Below are positions 1-14,152 of a DNA stretch of 64,000 bases, one piece after another. The DNA is from Synchiropus splendidus (lineage: Eukaryota; Chordata; Actinopteri; Syngnathiformes; Callionymidae), in contig NC_071335.1 in NCBI RefSeq assembly GCF_027744825.2, positions 29,897,501 through 29,961,500 of the forward strand, given 5' to 3'. The translations under genes and the position numbers were made by a program. The notes under the pieces were generated by a model. The model did not search any database. It saw nothing but the letters and a program-made list of their open reading frames with translations, and was not told the origin of the DNA. The stretch's first letter is position 1; each line of letters opens with the position of its first letter.

Positions 1-3000
1 GTAATGGCGTATTTAAGCACAGTATATGTTGCCCAACCATCTGCTTGTAGCCTCATTGGAAACAGGTGCTTGAAACCCAAAACACCCTGGATACCCGAGT
101 AGATTTAACTTATTGAAAGTAAATGGCATAACTTTATTTAATTAAATTGTCATCTAACTCTTTTTATATATGCATATTATATGTCGCGCAAACCCGAACT
201 AGCCTTCACCCTAAATTTCAATACTTTTAAATATAAAATAATCATCATAAAATGTATTACTATCATAATAGAATTAAGTTGCATGATGTGCAAAGCGCAA
301 TATTTTGTGATGTTTTTTGTTTTGTTATTTTTTTTTCAATATTTTTTTTTTTCCACCAGCAAATCTCATGGATGCTGTGGTGATGGCATCACATTAATAT
401 CATGCATTAATATCATGCATTGCAACATTCATAAATCGAATAAAAATCAACGCTTTAAAGTCCCAGCCCTGATTTTAAACCATAAACATTGATAACATTT
501 CATAAAACACACACGACTGGGCTGCCTGACTGGCATACTGGTGACATTTTCATTTGACCAGCAGGATGTTGTCTGAAGGTGGAGAGTGCCGCTCATGGAC
601 ATAAGTCCCTTCATCTTTTTCGTGGTTAAACCTGGGAAAGACCTTTCAACAAGAGGGTGTTGTTGGCCACACTGGGTTTGTCAAAGGTGAGTTGACTGTC
701 ATTAAGGTTTCCTCAAATATTGCCTCTGCAGTCCTTTGTCATCATAAAGCTTTCAACGTACAGAAATCTTCAGTTAACCAGCGCTCAGTCCTGGTCGGGG
801 CTGTCATTGGGCGAGAGGGAGAATTCTTTAAATAGATTTATTGACGCTGCCTTTTATCGGGTTTCTCTGCATTGTGGTTATTGTTATGACTTGCGGCTCA
901 TAAAGTGTTGAGTACGTTTGTTTTTTACTTATACTTGCAGGGTACAGAAGCGCAAGAGGCTTTCGTTGTTTTATTTTTCACTTATTACGCCATTTGCGTG
1001 TTTAAAATTAAAGTGGATTTATCAGCCTGAAGTGACGTTTGCTATGAGCTCGCTTGGAAAAAACAAATAAAATGGTCCTCAATTTCAGGAGCGACTCCAT
1101 TTAATCTGGTGTTTACTGGCACGTCGATTTTTTTTTTTTTTTTAGGCTCATTAATCAGAGGCAACATTTAGAAACGCATCAAATCTCATTACAAACAGAA
1201 CACCCCGCCCTTGTTCTGTTCATTACGAGCACTGACAAATGCGCCAGAAAGCCAAGTGCTAATTGGAAATGACAGAAAAAGCGGTGAGCAGGATTGGTTG
1301 TGACAGCCAGCAGCTTGATGAATGGGTCAGGGGGGGTGGGGGGCTGCTGGTGGGAGAGACAGTAGCTGTCATTTTTCAAGATTTAAATATTACCACAAGT
1401 TGTTTTTGTTCTCCTCTTAAAACCATCTCCAAGTTTGGGGTCAACTTGTGGGAGGTAGCCCTGCAGCCGACACACCGACGCAGGGAAATGTTCCAGTCAA
1501 CCTGACACCCCTGTGTCCTGATACTCACTCTCACACCCCGGTCGGTCCTGAGGGCGTGGCCTGTTCACTGCGGCCGTTTTTTGTTACACGCCCCAGCGTG
1601 GAACTGACTATGAGCCTTCACTACAGCTCGCTTAAAACTTCCGGATCCGTAACGTAATCTCTGGGGCAGCTGAACTGAGCCAAAGAGTATGTGGCGTTTA
1701 ACAGAAAGACTGAGTCAGCACACAATTAGTTTGCGCCGGCAAATGTTGCTTTGTCCTTAGCTTTCTTTTACGCCGCACTGCAGCAGAGAAGATGCTTCCA
1801 GAATCATCTCTTCCCTTGCCATTTCCCAAAAATCCATTGGGTTTGAGGTCTGAGCATCACTTCCTCAAGAATGAGACGTGTAACTACAACCAATCCTCAT
1901 GGTGCCTTCTTCCCTCCTTGGTGGAAAAAGAACTGAAGATACTGGAACCCCTCCATGTGAGGACGGCTCTCATCTCCAACCATGTCGGGACGTCTTTCAC
2001 AGCTGAGCACGACAGACTTAAAGGAGCCGATCTTCATCTTCTTCTTCCTCTGATCTATGTTGAACAAGTTGAAATTTTATTCCCAGATTTTACACAATTC
2101 TCTTGTGTCCACATAACTGCATAAAATGCTAGTTAGCACTTTAGCAACTGCAAAACAAAGTACACAACCAAGCTGGCGACTGTGGAATGATAATGTTATT
2201 GCAGCTCATTTGTATGTCAGACATGCTCTAACAGGCTTCTTCATTGGTTCACATCTAAGCCAGAGGAAACTGTGACAATGAATTAAGGCCCCGCAGTTCT
2301 CTCTCTCTGTCTTCATTTTAAACTGAGAAGGAATATAGCCAGACTCCCCCAAAAAATTACACAACAGAAGACATTTGGATTCTTAGAAAAAGTACTTTTA
2401 TATTACATTTTAACCAGGAAATGTACTCCGAACACAAAGCAGGAAACAAATGGAAAGCAGAGCGTTTTTGTATTTTTACAGCAATTACTTGTCAGTAATG
2501 TTTCCTTATGGCTCTGGGCTGTGCAGTGTCATGTGACAACGTGGCCTTTCTTTTGGGAAAAGGATCTAAACTTGCTGAGCTCAGCAGTTCTGCTTGTAGT
2601 TGGTATTAACAGACAGCCTCACATGTAGCTTCCATGTCCTTTGAACACACACTCCTCCTATCGCTCATTATTTAGCTGTTGGTTCAAACCAATGATTTTA
2701 ATTCATCGCCATTCAACACGAAACATCCACTAAATACACGAAAGCTGAAAAAACATTTGCAGTTAATTTGCACAAGCGCTTTTAAGCAAACACTGTTTAC
2801 TTAACTTCTTTCATCCCCGCTTGTTTTCCTGTGTGTTCCTGGTTAGTGTTAGCACAAGGTTTGTCCATCATGTGGCAGACAGCGTTGTTTAAAGCAATAT
2901 TATCAACATATATTCCCCCGGTACACTTCTTCAGCTCTGAAATAAATTCACTTTTAAGAAGCCTAGGCTTCATTTTCTCGTCCCAGAATGCCCTGAGGTG

Positions 3001-4157
3001 GGCAGAGCTGCTTTTGATGGGAAGGTGCTGAAATTTGTCTATATTTAACCGAGGACCAACTCACAGAGCGAGTACTCGGTATCGTGTGATCTCAGCATGC
3101 CAGAATGCTTCCTGCATACGAGCGTTTGATTTCATGTCGTGTTGCATTAGAAGTCCGAGCTGCGCCCTTGGATCGCTCAAGTGTGGTTGAGTCAGGGGTC
3201 CTGGGAGCAGATAAGCAGGTTTTGGAACATATCGCTTGACCTAAATTCTGATCACACTGTTTCTGACTCGGTTGTTCGACGCCATTTTGTTTCGATCACT
3301 TGTGACGGAAGGTATTGGGGGTGTAAATATATATATCTCTTTATCAGTTTAGCCACGATCTTCAGTTCTGTTATCAAAATGGATGAACCAGACTGGCCAG
3401 AAGTCGGGTGCAATTTCACAACTCAAAACCTAAAAAGCCATTTTATGTGGTAGGCAAGAGCTACATTATAATTACGTACAGTTGAAATGAAATCCAGAAG
3501 TAATTTAAAGTATGCCAAAAACAAGACGCCGACAAAGCATGTGGATGTGTCAAAGCATTGGTGAAGGTGCAGGTGAAGGGAACGTGGACGGATGTTTGTG
3601 CTTCAAGACCAGGCGTCGGTGGTGGACATTGTTTGTGTAGGGTTTCCACCAGGATTCTTTGAAACTGTGGAACAAAACGGAGAACAATAGAGAAGCAAAG
3701 AAGCAGATGCCAAAGCCTTGACATTGACTGAATATTTGCTGATATTGGATTTTTCCTACCAAGGAATGCCACCGTTTGAGTTGGAAATATTGATTGAATT
3801 TCACACCCTTGAGCCTGTGTGTGTCATACAGTACCATGTGAGCAAGTTAATATTACACAGTTGGGGGTGATGTGACAGTTCGGCCTGAAAAGTGTGACTG
3901 GCCAATAGCAACATGAACATTAAGCTCGTAACTGTTGTGTCTTTGGATCTGTTATTTCAAATGTCAGCGCGATACAACACAAGACTTCTATGGCCGCAAG
4001 CCTTCGGGAGTGTCACCCAAACTGACGGGTTTTTTTTCACCGCAACTTGGTGCTCTGCGAAGAAGAAAAAGCCAAAACTGCAGAATGTGCTTCTGTCTCC
4101 TCTGATTGGTCACTTGTGCAGACAGCGGAGGCGCAGTGACACTTCGATGCCGGAAGG
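1..4157. other. 3' flank of chrna3, no gene recognised
   Basis: Several open frames of 60-145 codons occur on both strands, but none resembles a known protein or has paired splice sites in frame. The sequence is ordinary AT-rich DNA with T runs near 330-350 and 1128-1143, and a short tandem duplication of ATTAATATCATGC near 393-420. The 3' UTR of chrna3 must start at 4157, but no convincing AATAAA was located close by. In mammals CHRNA5 lies on this side in opposite orientation; its exons are not seen here. Confidence 0.5.
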
Positions 4158-4283
4158 TTACGAGACAAAGCCAAACAGAGGCTGGAGGAAGAGGCCCACT
4201 GTCCCCAGGACGCACACAGTCACAAACACCCAGAGGAAGATTCTGTCAATCACCATGGCGACGTACTTCCAGTCGTCCTCCAC
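4158..4283 (-). CDS. chrna3: chrna3 exon 6: M4 and C-terminus
   Basis: After acceptor TTGTCACAG the exon reads [20 protein letters not shown] and continues through M4 to [10 protein letters not shown] and the stop TAA at 4158-4160. The DDWKYVAMV block is diagnostic of neuronal nicotinic subunits. The C-terminal tail is short, as in alpha-3. Confidence 0.95.
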   Translation of the reverse strand: MEDDWKYVAMVIDRIFLWVFVTVCVLGTVGLFLQPLFGFVS

Positions 4284-6667
4284 CTGTGACAAAAAAAAAG
4301 AGACTAAAACTGGTGAAAAAAACACCCATGTTACAGAAGCAGCAAACTGAAAGTTTGGTTGAAGACCAAACAGAATGTTTGCGGTTGAGAAATGATCACA
4401 GTGACGGCTGATTCCAACCTCTGTTTTCATAACAAAGGCTCCGTAGAGAGCGATCACCCACTGTGTGGAGAAGCGAGGGCGAGAAGAGGGAGAGCAGCTC
4501 ACAGCCAGAATTACAGTTGAGGTAACTGACACTACTGTTAACTCCTGCAGCATGATTTCCTTCCCAAGAGCCGGAAGTGTTTTTCTTTCCTTCATAAATG
4601 CGTAATGCAACAAGCATGTATGCTGTGCCTCAGAAGCTACTGGGTTATTTCGAGTTTGCAAACTCCATCACGCTCTACCGTCAACGTGAAGGTCGAGTGA
4701 ACTTGTGACTCTCACAGACTGCTGTCTGAAGTTGGCGAATTCCAATGTGAAACACCTAGAAGTTTTGCACACCATAAATTATTACCATAAAATGTCCTTT
4801 AGCCATTTGTTCCCGGTTTCACTCTGATGAACCCAAAGAATGTGTGGGAGGTTTTGAAGTTTGAAGGAAATAGAACAAATTCGACCCTGTCTATTGTTCA
4901 CAGGTTGTTTTCTTGGGAGTGTGTGGGCCAGTACTGTGCGCAGCTCCTTCCTACCAATGTACTGGCTCTCTCTCCTCTGTACAGGTCCAAACCATCTCCA
5001 TCTAGCCTCTCTGACTTGGTCTCCTAAACACCTGGCCACATCTGCTACCTCCAGCTCTGCCTCCTGTCTTTTCCTCAGTGCCACTGTCTCCAAACCATAC
5101 AACATTGCTGGCCTCACCACCCTTTTGTACACCTTCCCTTTCATCCTTGCCGACACCCTTTTGTCACACATCACACCTGACACTTTTCTCTAATTATTCC
5201 ATCCTGCCTGCACCCACTTCTTCACCTCTTTGTCACACAAGACCAACATGAGGTTTCATTTAAGTTCATCGAAGCCAGATGTTGATGGGCTTGTGAGGCT
5301 TCATAGAACAGTGTCCTCACTGTCAGAGCTCAGTAGATGGCACTCACTACTTTAAAATCTTTGGCTTAGAACAATGATTTTAATGAAATGTCACATCATT
5401 TTAAATTGAAAGAGCCACCTGTTGAGCTTTGAAAATGAGGACATGTTTCATGAAGCTTCATCAGGAGATTTCTTATGAGATCTTAAACTCAGGATAACTT
5501 TTTCACAAAGCTTCAGTGGCCCATCACATGAGTGCTGGCTATTTTCAAGTGGAATTTTGACGCCGGAGTGAGGCATCTACGTTGGATGTTGAGGCAAAGG
5601 TATGAACATGGACTCAAATGTTGTTGCTCTTTGTGACATTCCCAAAAGAAGGGTTGGATATAGGACATGCAGGGAGAGACGACCATAGACTCTCTGCTTC
5701 AATATTACTTGGTATATATGGCACCTGATGTGGCTATGCTCTGTGCACCATAGCCAGCAGAACGAAAGGAGCACCACACCATGACTTAACCCAAACCCCG
5801 ACCTGACTTGGTTTTAGGTGATGTGCTGCCCACGTGTCAGGATATGCCGCGGAACTGAACGCCTAATGCAACAACATCACTTTGGCAACGCTCAGGAATG
5901 CACGAGTCCACTTTAAAATAGTCCCACAATAGTCGCAATATTATAAGCGACAATGTGTTGTCTTTAAAACTTTAGGGGGCAAAACATCTGACATGCAACG
6001 TGGAAGGCAATGGGGACAAAAGTCCACTTTAAAATACTCGCTATTCAAGCAAGAATGTGTTGGTCAGTGAGCTGTGGAAATTCAAGAAGCAGATGACTAC
6101 GAGCAGCTGACCTGCCAGCTAATCTGAATCTTAGCTTAAACAATCTGGTTTATCGATAGTCTGAAGTCTACAACAACGTAAAAACAATGTCCATATAATT
6201 TTATGCTTAACAAGCCTGCCATGTTTTGTTTCCCAAACAATGATCATAGGCACCTCTTTGGCCTTGTTGCGGCTCCTCATGTTCTCAGCGATGTACTTGA
6301 CACTCTCGACAGCCTGCTTGACTTCAGGCGACAGCACCGAAAAGGCCACGACCGAGTTGATGCTCTGCAGACTCATCTGTCGTGTCATGTTTCCCGTGTC
6401 TGTTGTCTCGATCGTTTCTCTGGAATGGTGAAAGGAGCACTTCTTCCCAGAGCAGCGCTCCATGGACGACAGCTTGCTGTCTCCAAATTCCAGGGAATTG
6501 AGAGATCCTGCAGCTACCTGCTGAAAGCACAACCGGAATGACATATCAGACGGGGCAGCTGCCGCACAAGACATATCCGCTCTTGTCACGTATTAGTGCA
6601 ACACCTAAACAGGAGCACACTTTCCTTGACAGGTTTGTTATCCGATGGCGCCATGATAGATTCAGGT

Positions 6668-6705
<38 letters not shown>

Positions 6706-9665
6706 CAGTCTGAGGATCGTGGGTCCTGTCTATTTTAGGACAGACAGTGTAATCTACTTTAAAGTTCTTCAGTGCAGCCTTGTCATGTGTATCAATCTAA
6801 AATCCATGTAGTGCAAAAGTCTATCACATTCCACCCTTTGCACACTCTCTTCTTCAACTCCTTTCATCTCATCTATTTTCACTCCGCGTATCTTCCTCCT
6901 GCTGCTTGTTTTAGTTGAGAGGATGAACTGATCTAGTCGTTCCACACCCTTCTCCAAGTGTTTTCCGATGAGCGGACTTTAACGTTGCATAGATGCTGTC
7001 GTGCTTTGAAATGACAGATTTTTGTGTCAGACTCGTAAAAATTGAGGACACAAGTTTAAGACAGCTACAATAACTTAGGAAGCAAAATCGTTTTGGCAGT
7101 GAAGTTGCCTTGACAGCAAGGCTGGGCGACTGATAAAAAAAACTGTCAGTGATGGGTTTGAAACATTTTGAAGTGCTCACACACGCCAATCACAATTTTG
7201 TCAAAGCTCTGACAGTCGAGTGAAGAACCTATCTCGGAAATCCACACTTCACCGATGGACTCAAATACCCTGATTTCAGGTTTTAAAAAAATAAAACTGC
7301 TGAAAATAAGACTATTGCATGAATATATTTCTATATTTCAGGTGATTTGTTTTGCTGCAGGTAACGCTCAGACAAATACATACAAATCTTAAATCTTATT
7401 TTTTGTTTTGAAAATCATTCCACTCCTGTCCAGTTATTATATGACAGAAGAATCCAAGCTTGGAAGAGAAAGTGCCACCTATTGACCCTTAAAGGATGAA
7501 GAATTAGAATCACATCTCGATTTGTTTCATGTTTCTTGCTTCGGACATGAATCATCCAAAACACTTTGGACACTTCACTCCAAGTTTGTTTTGATAGGTC
7601 TGAATCGTGGCAGTAATGTGACTCCATACAATTTTTTTTCAACGCCGTAATTGTTGGGTTCTGCTCATTGGAAGGTCTTGAAGTTGCGGTGTGGTTGTGT
7701 AGCTCTTGGCGTCGAAGGCTTACCTGCATCAAACTGTTCTTCCTCTTCTTCCCTCCTTTCCCTCCTCCGCCTCCTCCTCCCCCTCCAGCTCCGCCTGCCT
7801 CCCCACTGCTGTCCAACCCCCCAGCTTTGCCGTCGGCATCAATCGGTCTCCGCATCAACATGAACCTCGGCAGCACTTTGAGAAACACTGTGCGTACCCA
7901 GCACGGCATGGTGTGGGTCATGGGCGTGCGGTAATGCACGTTGAGCACAAACACTGTGATGACAATGCTGAGCGTGACGAAGATCATGGTGAAGAGCAGG
8001 TATTCTCCGATCAGAGGGATGACCAGAGACGTAGAGGGGATGGTCTCAGTGATAACCAGCAGGAACACAGTGAGGGAGAGCAGGACGGAGATACAGAGCG
8101 TGACCTTCTCTCCACAGTCGGACGGGAGATAGAAAACCAGCACCGTGAGGAAAGAGATGAGGAGGCAGGGGATGATGAGGTTGATGGTGTAGAAGAGTGG
8201 CAGGCGCCGGATGTAGAAAGAGTAAGTGATGTCTGTGTAGATTTCCTCGCAGCAGTTGTATTTGATATCATGCTTGTAGCCCGGAGCGTCGATGATTTCC
8301 CACTCGCCACTTTCCCAGAAATCCTTGAGGTTCACCTGGTGATGGAAACATCAAGAGCTCAGTTTGAGTGCAAAATCTGAAATCAGCATATAGATGGATT
8401 TGCTTTGTTTGGCACCACAACACGGTCAGGATATACGGTAGGGGCCAAGAAAAAAATAGGGGCGAAAATTCATAAAACAAAAAGCTGTCTAAGAAAAAAA
8501 AAAAAAACGCATGAATATAAATAATTACCTCATGAATCTATTTCTAAATGACTACTTTGGCCTTTCGTAAGTATTCCTGAGGCAAAGGTTAATGAACATG
8601 CAGATATTTGTGAAACTAAAGGACATAAAACATAGGTTCCACGACTTAAGCTCCGACAAAGGAGTAAATGGCTTTATTTGGGCGGCTATGTTTCGATACT
8701 GCAGGCTTCCTTGACAATGCTGAGCTGGCAGCAGTGAAGCGAAGGATTACAGGCTTGGAGAGTATTTATTTAAAGTGACACTTTTTTACTTTTAAGCCAG
8801 GCTAGATCATGGCCGTGGTATTATATTTTAAGCTCCTTACGAGTGTGAAAGTTCACATTTTTTCTTCATGGCTTGTGACTGGGAGGTGTCCCGCCGTGTG
8901 TTAATATTAATGTGTGGCTTTAAAGTGAGGCACGTCTTTGTGGTAAAAGTGCCACGGGAAATCAAGAATCTGGATTTCCAGAGTTTGTCGACCCCTGCGC
9001 ACCACAATATTCTGATTTATTTACGAAAGATTTGGCAACACAGCTTTTGCTAAGTGCCCTCTCTGGCACTTCTAACTTTTCAGACTTCTGAGTGTTTAAA
9101 ATGTTGCTCTACGTCAGACTCTTATGCGGCTCTTCACCAAATAAGCCGCCAAACTGGCTGCGATTTCAGTCAACTTGCTATTGAGATGATCATTTTATAC
9201 AGGGAATAAGCCAAAAAAGTAACAGCTATTCCGGGGAAATGTCAAAATATTGTTCAAAGACTTTGACTCCCCCCCGGCATGTTCAATGCCAATGTGAGTC
9301 GCGGTCCTAAGACTTCCGTCATCAGATCCACGATTTACATGACTCATGTAAATCATTGGTGTGAGAACCTGCTACAGGCAGTGAATATGTGATGTCACAT
9401 GCAAGTCCATGTGAGGCATTGAAGTCACATAGCTAACATTGGAACATTCCCATGCGACCCTCGTCTGACCATTATCCTCCATCTTTGTCTTTACTTCTTT
9501 AATTTCCCATAGAACAATTGAAAAAAAATTCATACAAATATACCAATTTAATAAAAAATTGTTGCATAGTGCATTCGACCCCGCGTAGAAATGTGATTCA
9601 TCATTACGTCAGTATTAGTTCAGTCAACATAAAATATACAACTAGCTTCAGATCGCTTTTTTTGG

Positions 9666-9741
<76 letters not shown>

Positions 9742-12700
9742 GAATGTTTGCATTCATTGCTGCTGTCAGTACCCAGGATAAAGCCAGAACAGAAATGTTA
9801 CCGACAAAAAGAAGGATGGTGTTTAAAAATGGAAAAATACTACCAGATAGCGGGAACTTTTACAACAAAATAGACCCCTTCCAGACAACCCCTTATCCTA
9901 CGTAGAGGTCAACACTGCCAATGCTGAATCATGGCTGGTAAATTCAGATTTGGGTCTGACGTCTATAATATGCGCATGTCACTGTCTCCAAAAGGACATA
10001 GATTGTTTGTGAAAAGGTCGTCATCTATTTTACAGATGAATGAACATTAAAAAAATTGGGGGAGATTTCTTTTTTTCAAGGAGGTAGCAGGTGCGTTTGC
10101 AGTCAAAATGTCATCCCAGCCTGGTCTTTTGAAATGAACGGCTCTCCTGAAACAACCAGAAACCCCTTCTCTGCACGCTCTCCCTTATTTTATTTTGCAG
10201 CTGACATTATAATAAAGATGTATGAGTCACAACCCAATAAAGCCACCAGCCACAGCTTCCTGCAGAGCAACAGAAGGAGTGGAACGCTTTTTCACAATGA
10301 AGCGCCACTTAAATGACAGCAGCAACACGCATGCAGAAGCTCATTTGTTTACGGATCACGTAAGTATACTTCAGCTCGGTCATAGACACTGACCTTGGAC
10401 CCGATGAGCACCAAGTCAATCTTCGCTTTGTCATAAGTCCAGGAGCCGAACTTCATGGAGCAGTTCTGATAGTCGAAGGGGAAGTAGGTGATGTCCATGG
10501 GGCAGGAAGATTTGAAAATGGCCGGGGGCACCCACGTGATGGTGCCGTCGAATTTGAGCAGCGCTTTGGTTTTGTCCTCCACCAGGAAGTCGCCGACGGC
10601 ACTGGATGCATGGTGTGTGTGGGGAGAGTCAAGGGAGTTTGACACAGAGAAACGGTGAACGATGAACACGAAGGAAAACAAGACAATAGAACTTGTTAGT
10701 ACTGAGATTTGAATGAGCGCTAAACTCACACTTCATCAATGTAAAAGTATGTATCAAACGTAGAGGAAATGGGTCCATCCTTCTTTACAAGAGATTAAGC
10801 TACATGACCCAAAACACCGGGTTGGAATTCCCCCTGATTTTAGCTTCATATGCTTTTAGTTTTGCCTCGCCACTTCCTGTTCTGTGCTGATCTCAATCTC
10901 CATTGACCGCCTTCCGGCTGCAAACAGCAACTGGTTTACAACATAGACAAAAAAAAGGTCAGAAATCAGAACTGCAACTGATGGTCTCCCGCTCACTTGT
11001 TGTAGAGAACAATGTCGGGTCTCCAGATCTTGTTGGATGGAACTCGGATGAACTCTATCCCGTCGAACTCCACCGGCTTCCACTGCAGCTTGTAGTCGTT
11101 CCATATCTGGGATGATTGAAATGAACTGTATCAGCTGTTGCAAAACCTCAGCTCTTGTGTATCACTGCCTTCAAACTGACTCGCTTCAGCGGAAACCCTT
11201 GTGTTTACTGACTCCTTGTACAGCACTTGACCTGCTTTACCCTGCACCACCCCATTATTCACGCACACGCTGATGTCAGTGGGCTTGGAATACACAAATA
11301 CCAAAGCTCATGACCTCACATGAGAGTCGAGGATTTTTGTTTTCTGTCCTAAGAAAGATTATTATAGGAACAATCGCCTGTGTTGATAAAAGGGTTGGAA
11401 TAAAACTCGATACCAAATCAGAACCCACCACTGAGTCCCGCCACAACAAGAACCCTTGATGTTTCAAAGCCAGTTACAACTACTGCCAAGTTAAAATGGC
11501 AACATGTCACTGGTGAACTGTGTTTGTTCAGGTGTAGACAGTATGTTTTTTTTTCTTTTCCTTGGGCTTATAAGCCAGAAAAGGTTACTTTGACAACAAC
11601 TGTTCATATAGGAAGTCATCTTTAAAATCCCCACAATAAACTTAGATTAGATAAATTGCCATTCAACTGAAAAGTGGTTTGAGTGTACAAAAAAAAATTC
11701 AAAACACTTAACACTAGAAATAAAGAAAACGCTTCACAAAGCTGTTTGTTGATCACAGCTAATCCTATAGTCATGAATAAATGCTGTTTTAACTTCGATA
11801 AACAGACAAGATGAATGAATCTCTGTTTTCATCTGCTGTTCGTCGAGGTAGTGACATATTTCAGCGAACAAATAAAGCGATTTTCTTCGACATCTGTGAG
11901 TGATGAGGCTCTGAGGACGGATTATTCCGTCAACAAACCTGCGGGTAAAATTTCAGTACCCATGGAATCCATTACTCTTGGCTATTTGCATGCCATTCAA
12001 GAGGAACTCATTCATTAGCGAGGCAGATTAATACCCAGTTATGACCCGAGAGCGGTTTAATTCACCACTTCATGCTACACTAGCTTCGCTCATTTATCAC
12101 CACGGGGAATCCACAATATGCAGGGATGAGATTCTAAATGGGACGAGCTGTAATGTATGGCTTTACTCAGATGGAGAGTGGAAATGTCTTTTTAATGAAA
12201 CCCTCCAAATAAACCTTTATTTTAAGAGATACTTGGGTCGGACATTTATATTTGTGTGAAGCACTGACGAACCCCTCCTCGATCCGCCAGCTTTTCTACG
12301 TCCATCAGTGACAGCACTGTTGACACGGCGCCTCATTTGCGAGACCATGTTGAGCCGCTGAACCAGTGCAAACCTTAGAAGGTCTATTTAAATGTCACAG
12401 CTGCATTTAAGTCCATTCAAAACAATGTGGTAGAGTGACCAGTCAACACCACGTAGCTTCCTGGATCAATGGAGCACAATCTAAGAATGAAAACCGGAGC
12501 GAGGAGAGAAGGCTGTTCATTTGAGGAATGAGGTCAGAGAGGTTAGGTGAAGGCTGGAGAGCAGTGTCAGGAGCGCGTGACTGCTCATAATGCCAGTATT
12601 GATTCGCATTCGCAGATCGCTGGGATTTTATTTGCATTTTTAGTGTTAGATTTCTGTGATTCTTGAACACAGATATGGAGAGGTGACAACACACACCCAC

Positions 12701-14094
12701 ATGATCCACAGGCAGCTTGTGTATTCTTCTTTATTAGGGTTTTAACTCTCAAACACTAGCCCAAATAGTACACGTCCTTCCTTCCTTTCCAAGGCCCAAT
12801 GGTGACATTTCTTTGGGTTTGTTCCCACACACAACATGTACTTACATGTCTGAGCCACAGATTGGTCTCCATGATTTGATTCACCTCATCCTGCAGAGAA
12901 GATCGAGGAACGTTCACTTGAGCCACAATGACAGCAGTATTTCTGAGATTTTATGTAGTATCTTGCAACAAAATGGTCATCCAGCTGTGTGCACAGTGAA
13001 GGATTAGTCAGGATTTTTTTTTTTGTTCCATAATCAGGTCAGAAATGAAACAAGACCCATTAGTGCTTAATCTGAGGACTTCCATCCCATACAGACACCA
13101 CAGACCAGCAGGAGTTTCTGAGTCATTTTTGTGACCTACAGCAAGTAATACTGTCCTCACAGCGAAGGCCACATACATGAGTCCAAAATCTGAGTTTTGA
13201 CCAGCGTTCCATTTGTTTAGAGATGGAAGTTTTCTCTTCACTCACCTCTCCTCTCAGCAAGAAAAATAGTATACTTAAAGTGCCTTTTATCAAGTACACT
13301 CGATTGATAAAGTATTGCAAGTATACTCCAGACAAGACGAGATAGTAGTAGTTTACTACGAAGTATACTAATTTTATACTTCTTATGACTAAACTGGAAT
13401 ATTTTATGTCCAGTAAAGTACAATCTGAAGTATTCAGCAAGTGTACAAGAAGTATGTGTGTTTGATATATACTTCAAATCTGCATTACATCTGCAATGTA
13501 TTTTCCAACATCATGTTAATTGTTAAAAAAATTTAAAAAAAAAACATCCACCTCATCCAAATGAGTACACGTTCACCGCAGAGGTGTCTATAGTTGGCTA
13601 GGATCATCGCACTAGTTCATTCTTGTTCCAGTAGCCCACACCACTTTACATATCAACTATGATTGATGGTCGTGGTGGCTAGATGAGGTATCATGAAACA
13701 GTATTGCAGGGTTGATGAAACAGTGTCCTGATTTTCAGAGGCCACTAGATGGCGCTCTTGGTTTAGAAATGATGCAAGGTTTCATTGATTTAGTTGTTAC
13801 AGCACTGTTTACAGCAGACAGCGCCATCTGGTGGCCTCTGAGAACCAGTACACAGTTTCATGAAACCTCATCTACCCTTCAATACTGTGTAATGAAACAT
13901 CTACCCATCATTGATGGCAGATGGTCACACTCACAGTGGCAAACTATGACTAAGTAATTCAATGAAAGTACTACTCAATAACTCTCAAATACTAACAAAA
14001 CAATATCGGTGTCTACGTGACTTTTCTACAACCATTCACCCACTCCCATAATCCATTGCACAGTTTGCTTCTGGCTCGCCTCAATAATATTTTA

Positions 14095-14152
<58 letters not shown>

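Noticed and set aside
1..4100. Expected chrna5 exons left of chrna3
   Set aside because: Looked for the EDWKYVAM block, Cys-loop and 45-bp exon 3 peptide on both strands; none is present, so chrna5 is not in this window.
5192..5245. Possible intact LINE ORF upstream of the 4.9-kb fragment
   Set aside because: The reading is interrupted by stop codons and frame shifts, so it is a dead remnant and not an active element.
7706..8380. 224-codon plus-strand open frame
   Set aside because: It is the antisense of chrna3 exon 5b, has no domain and does not respect splice sites; the minus-strand reading is an unmistakable nicotinic subunit.
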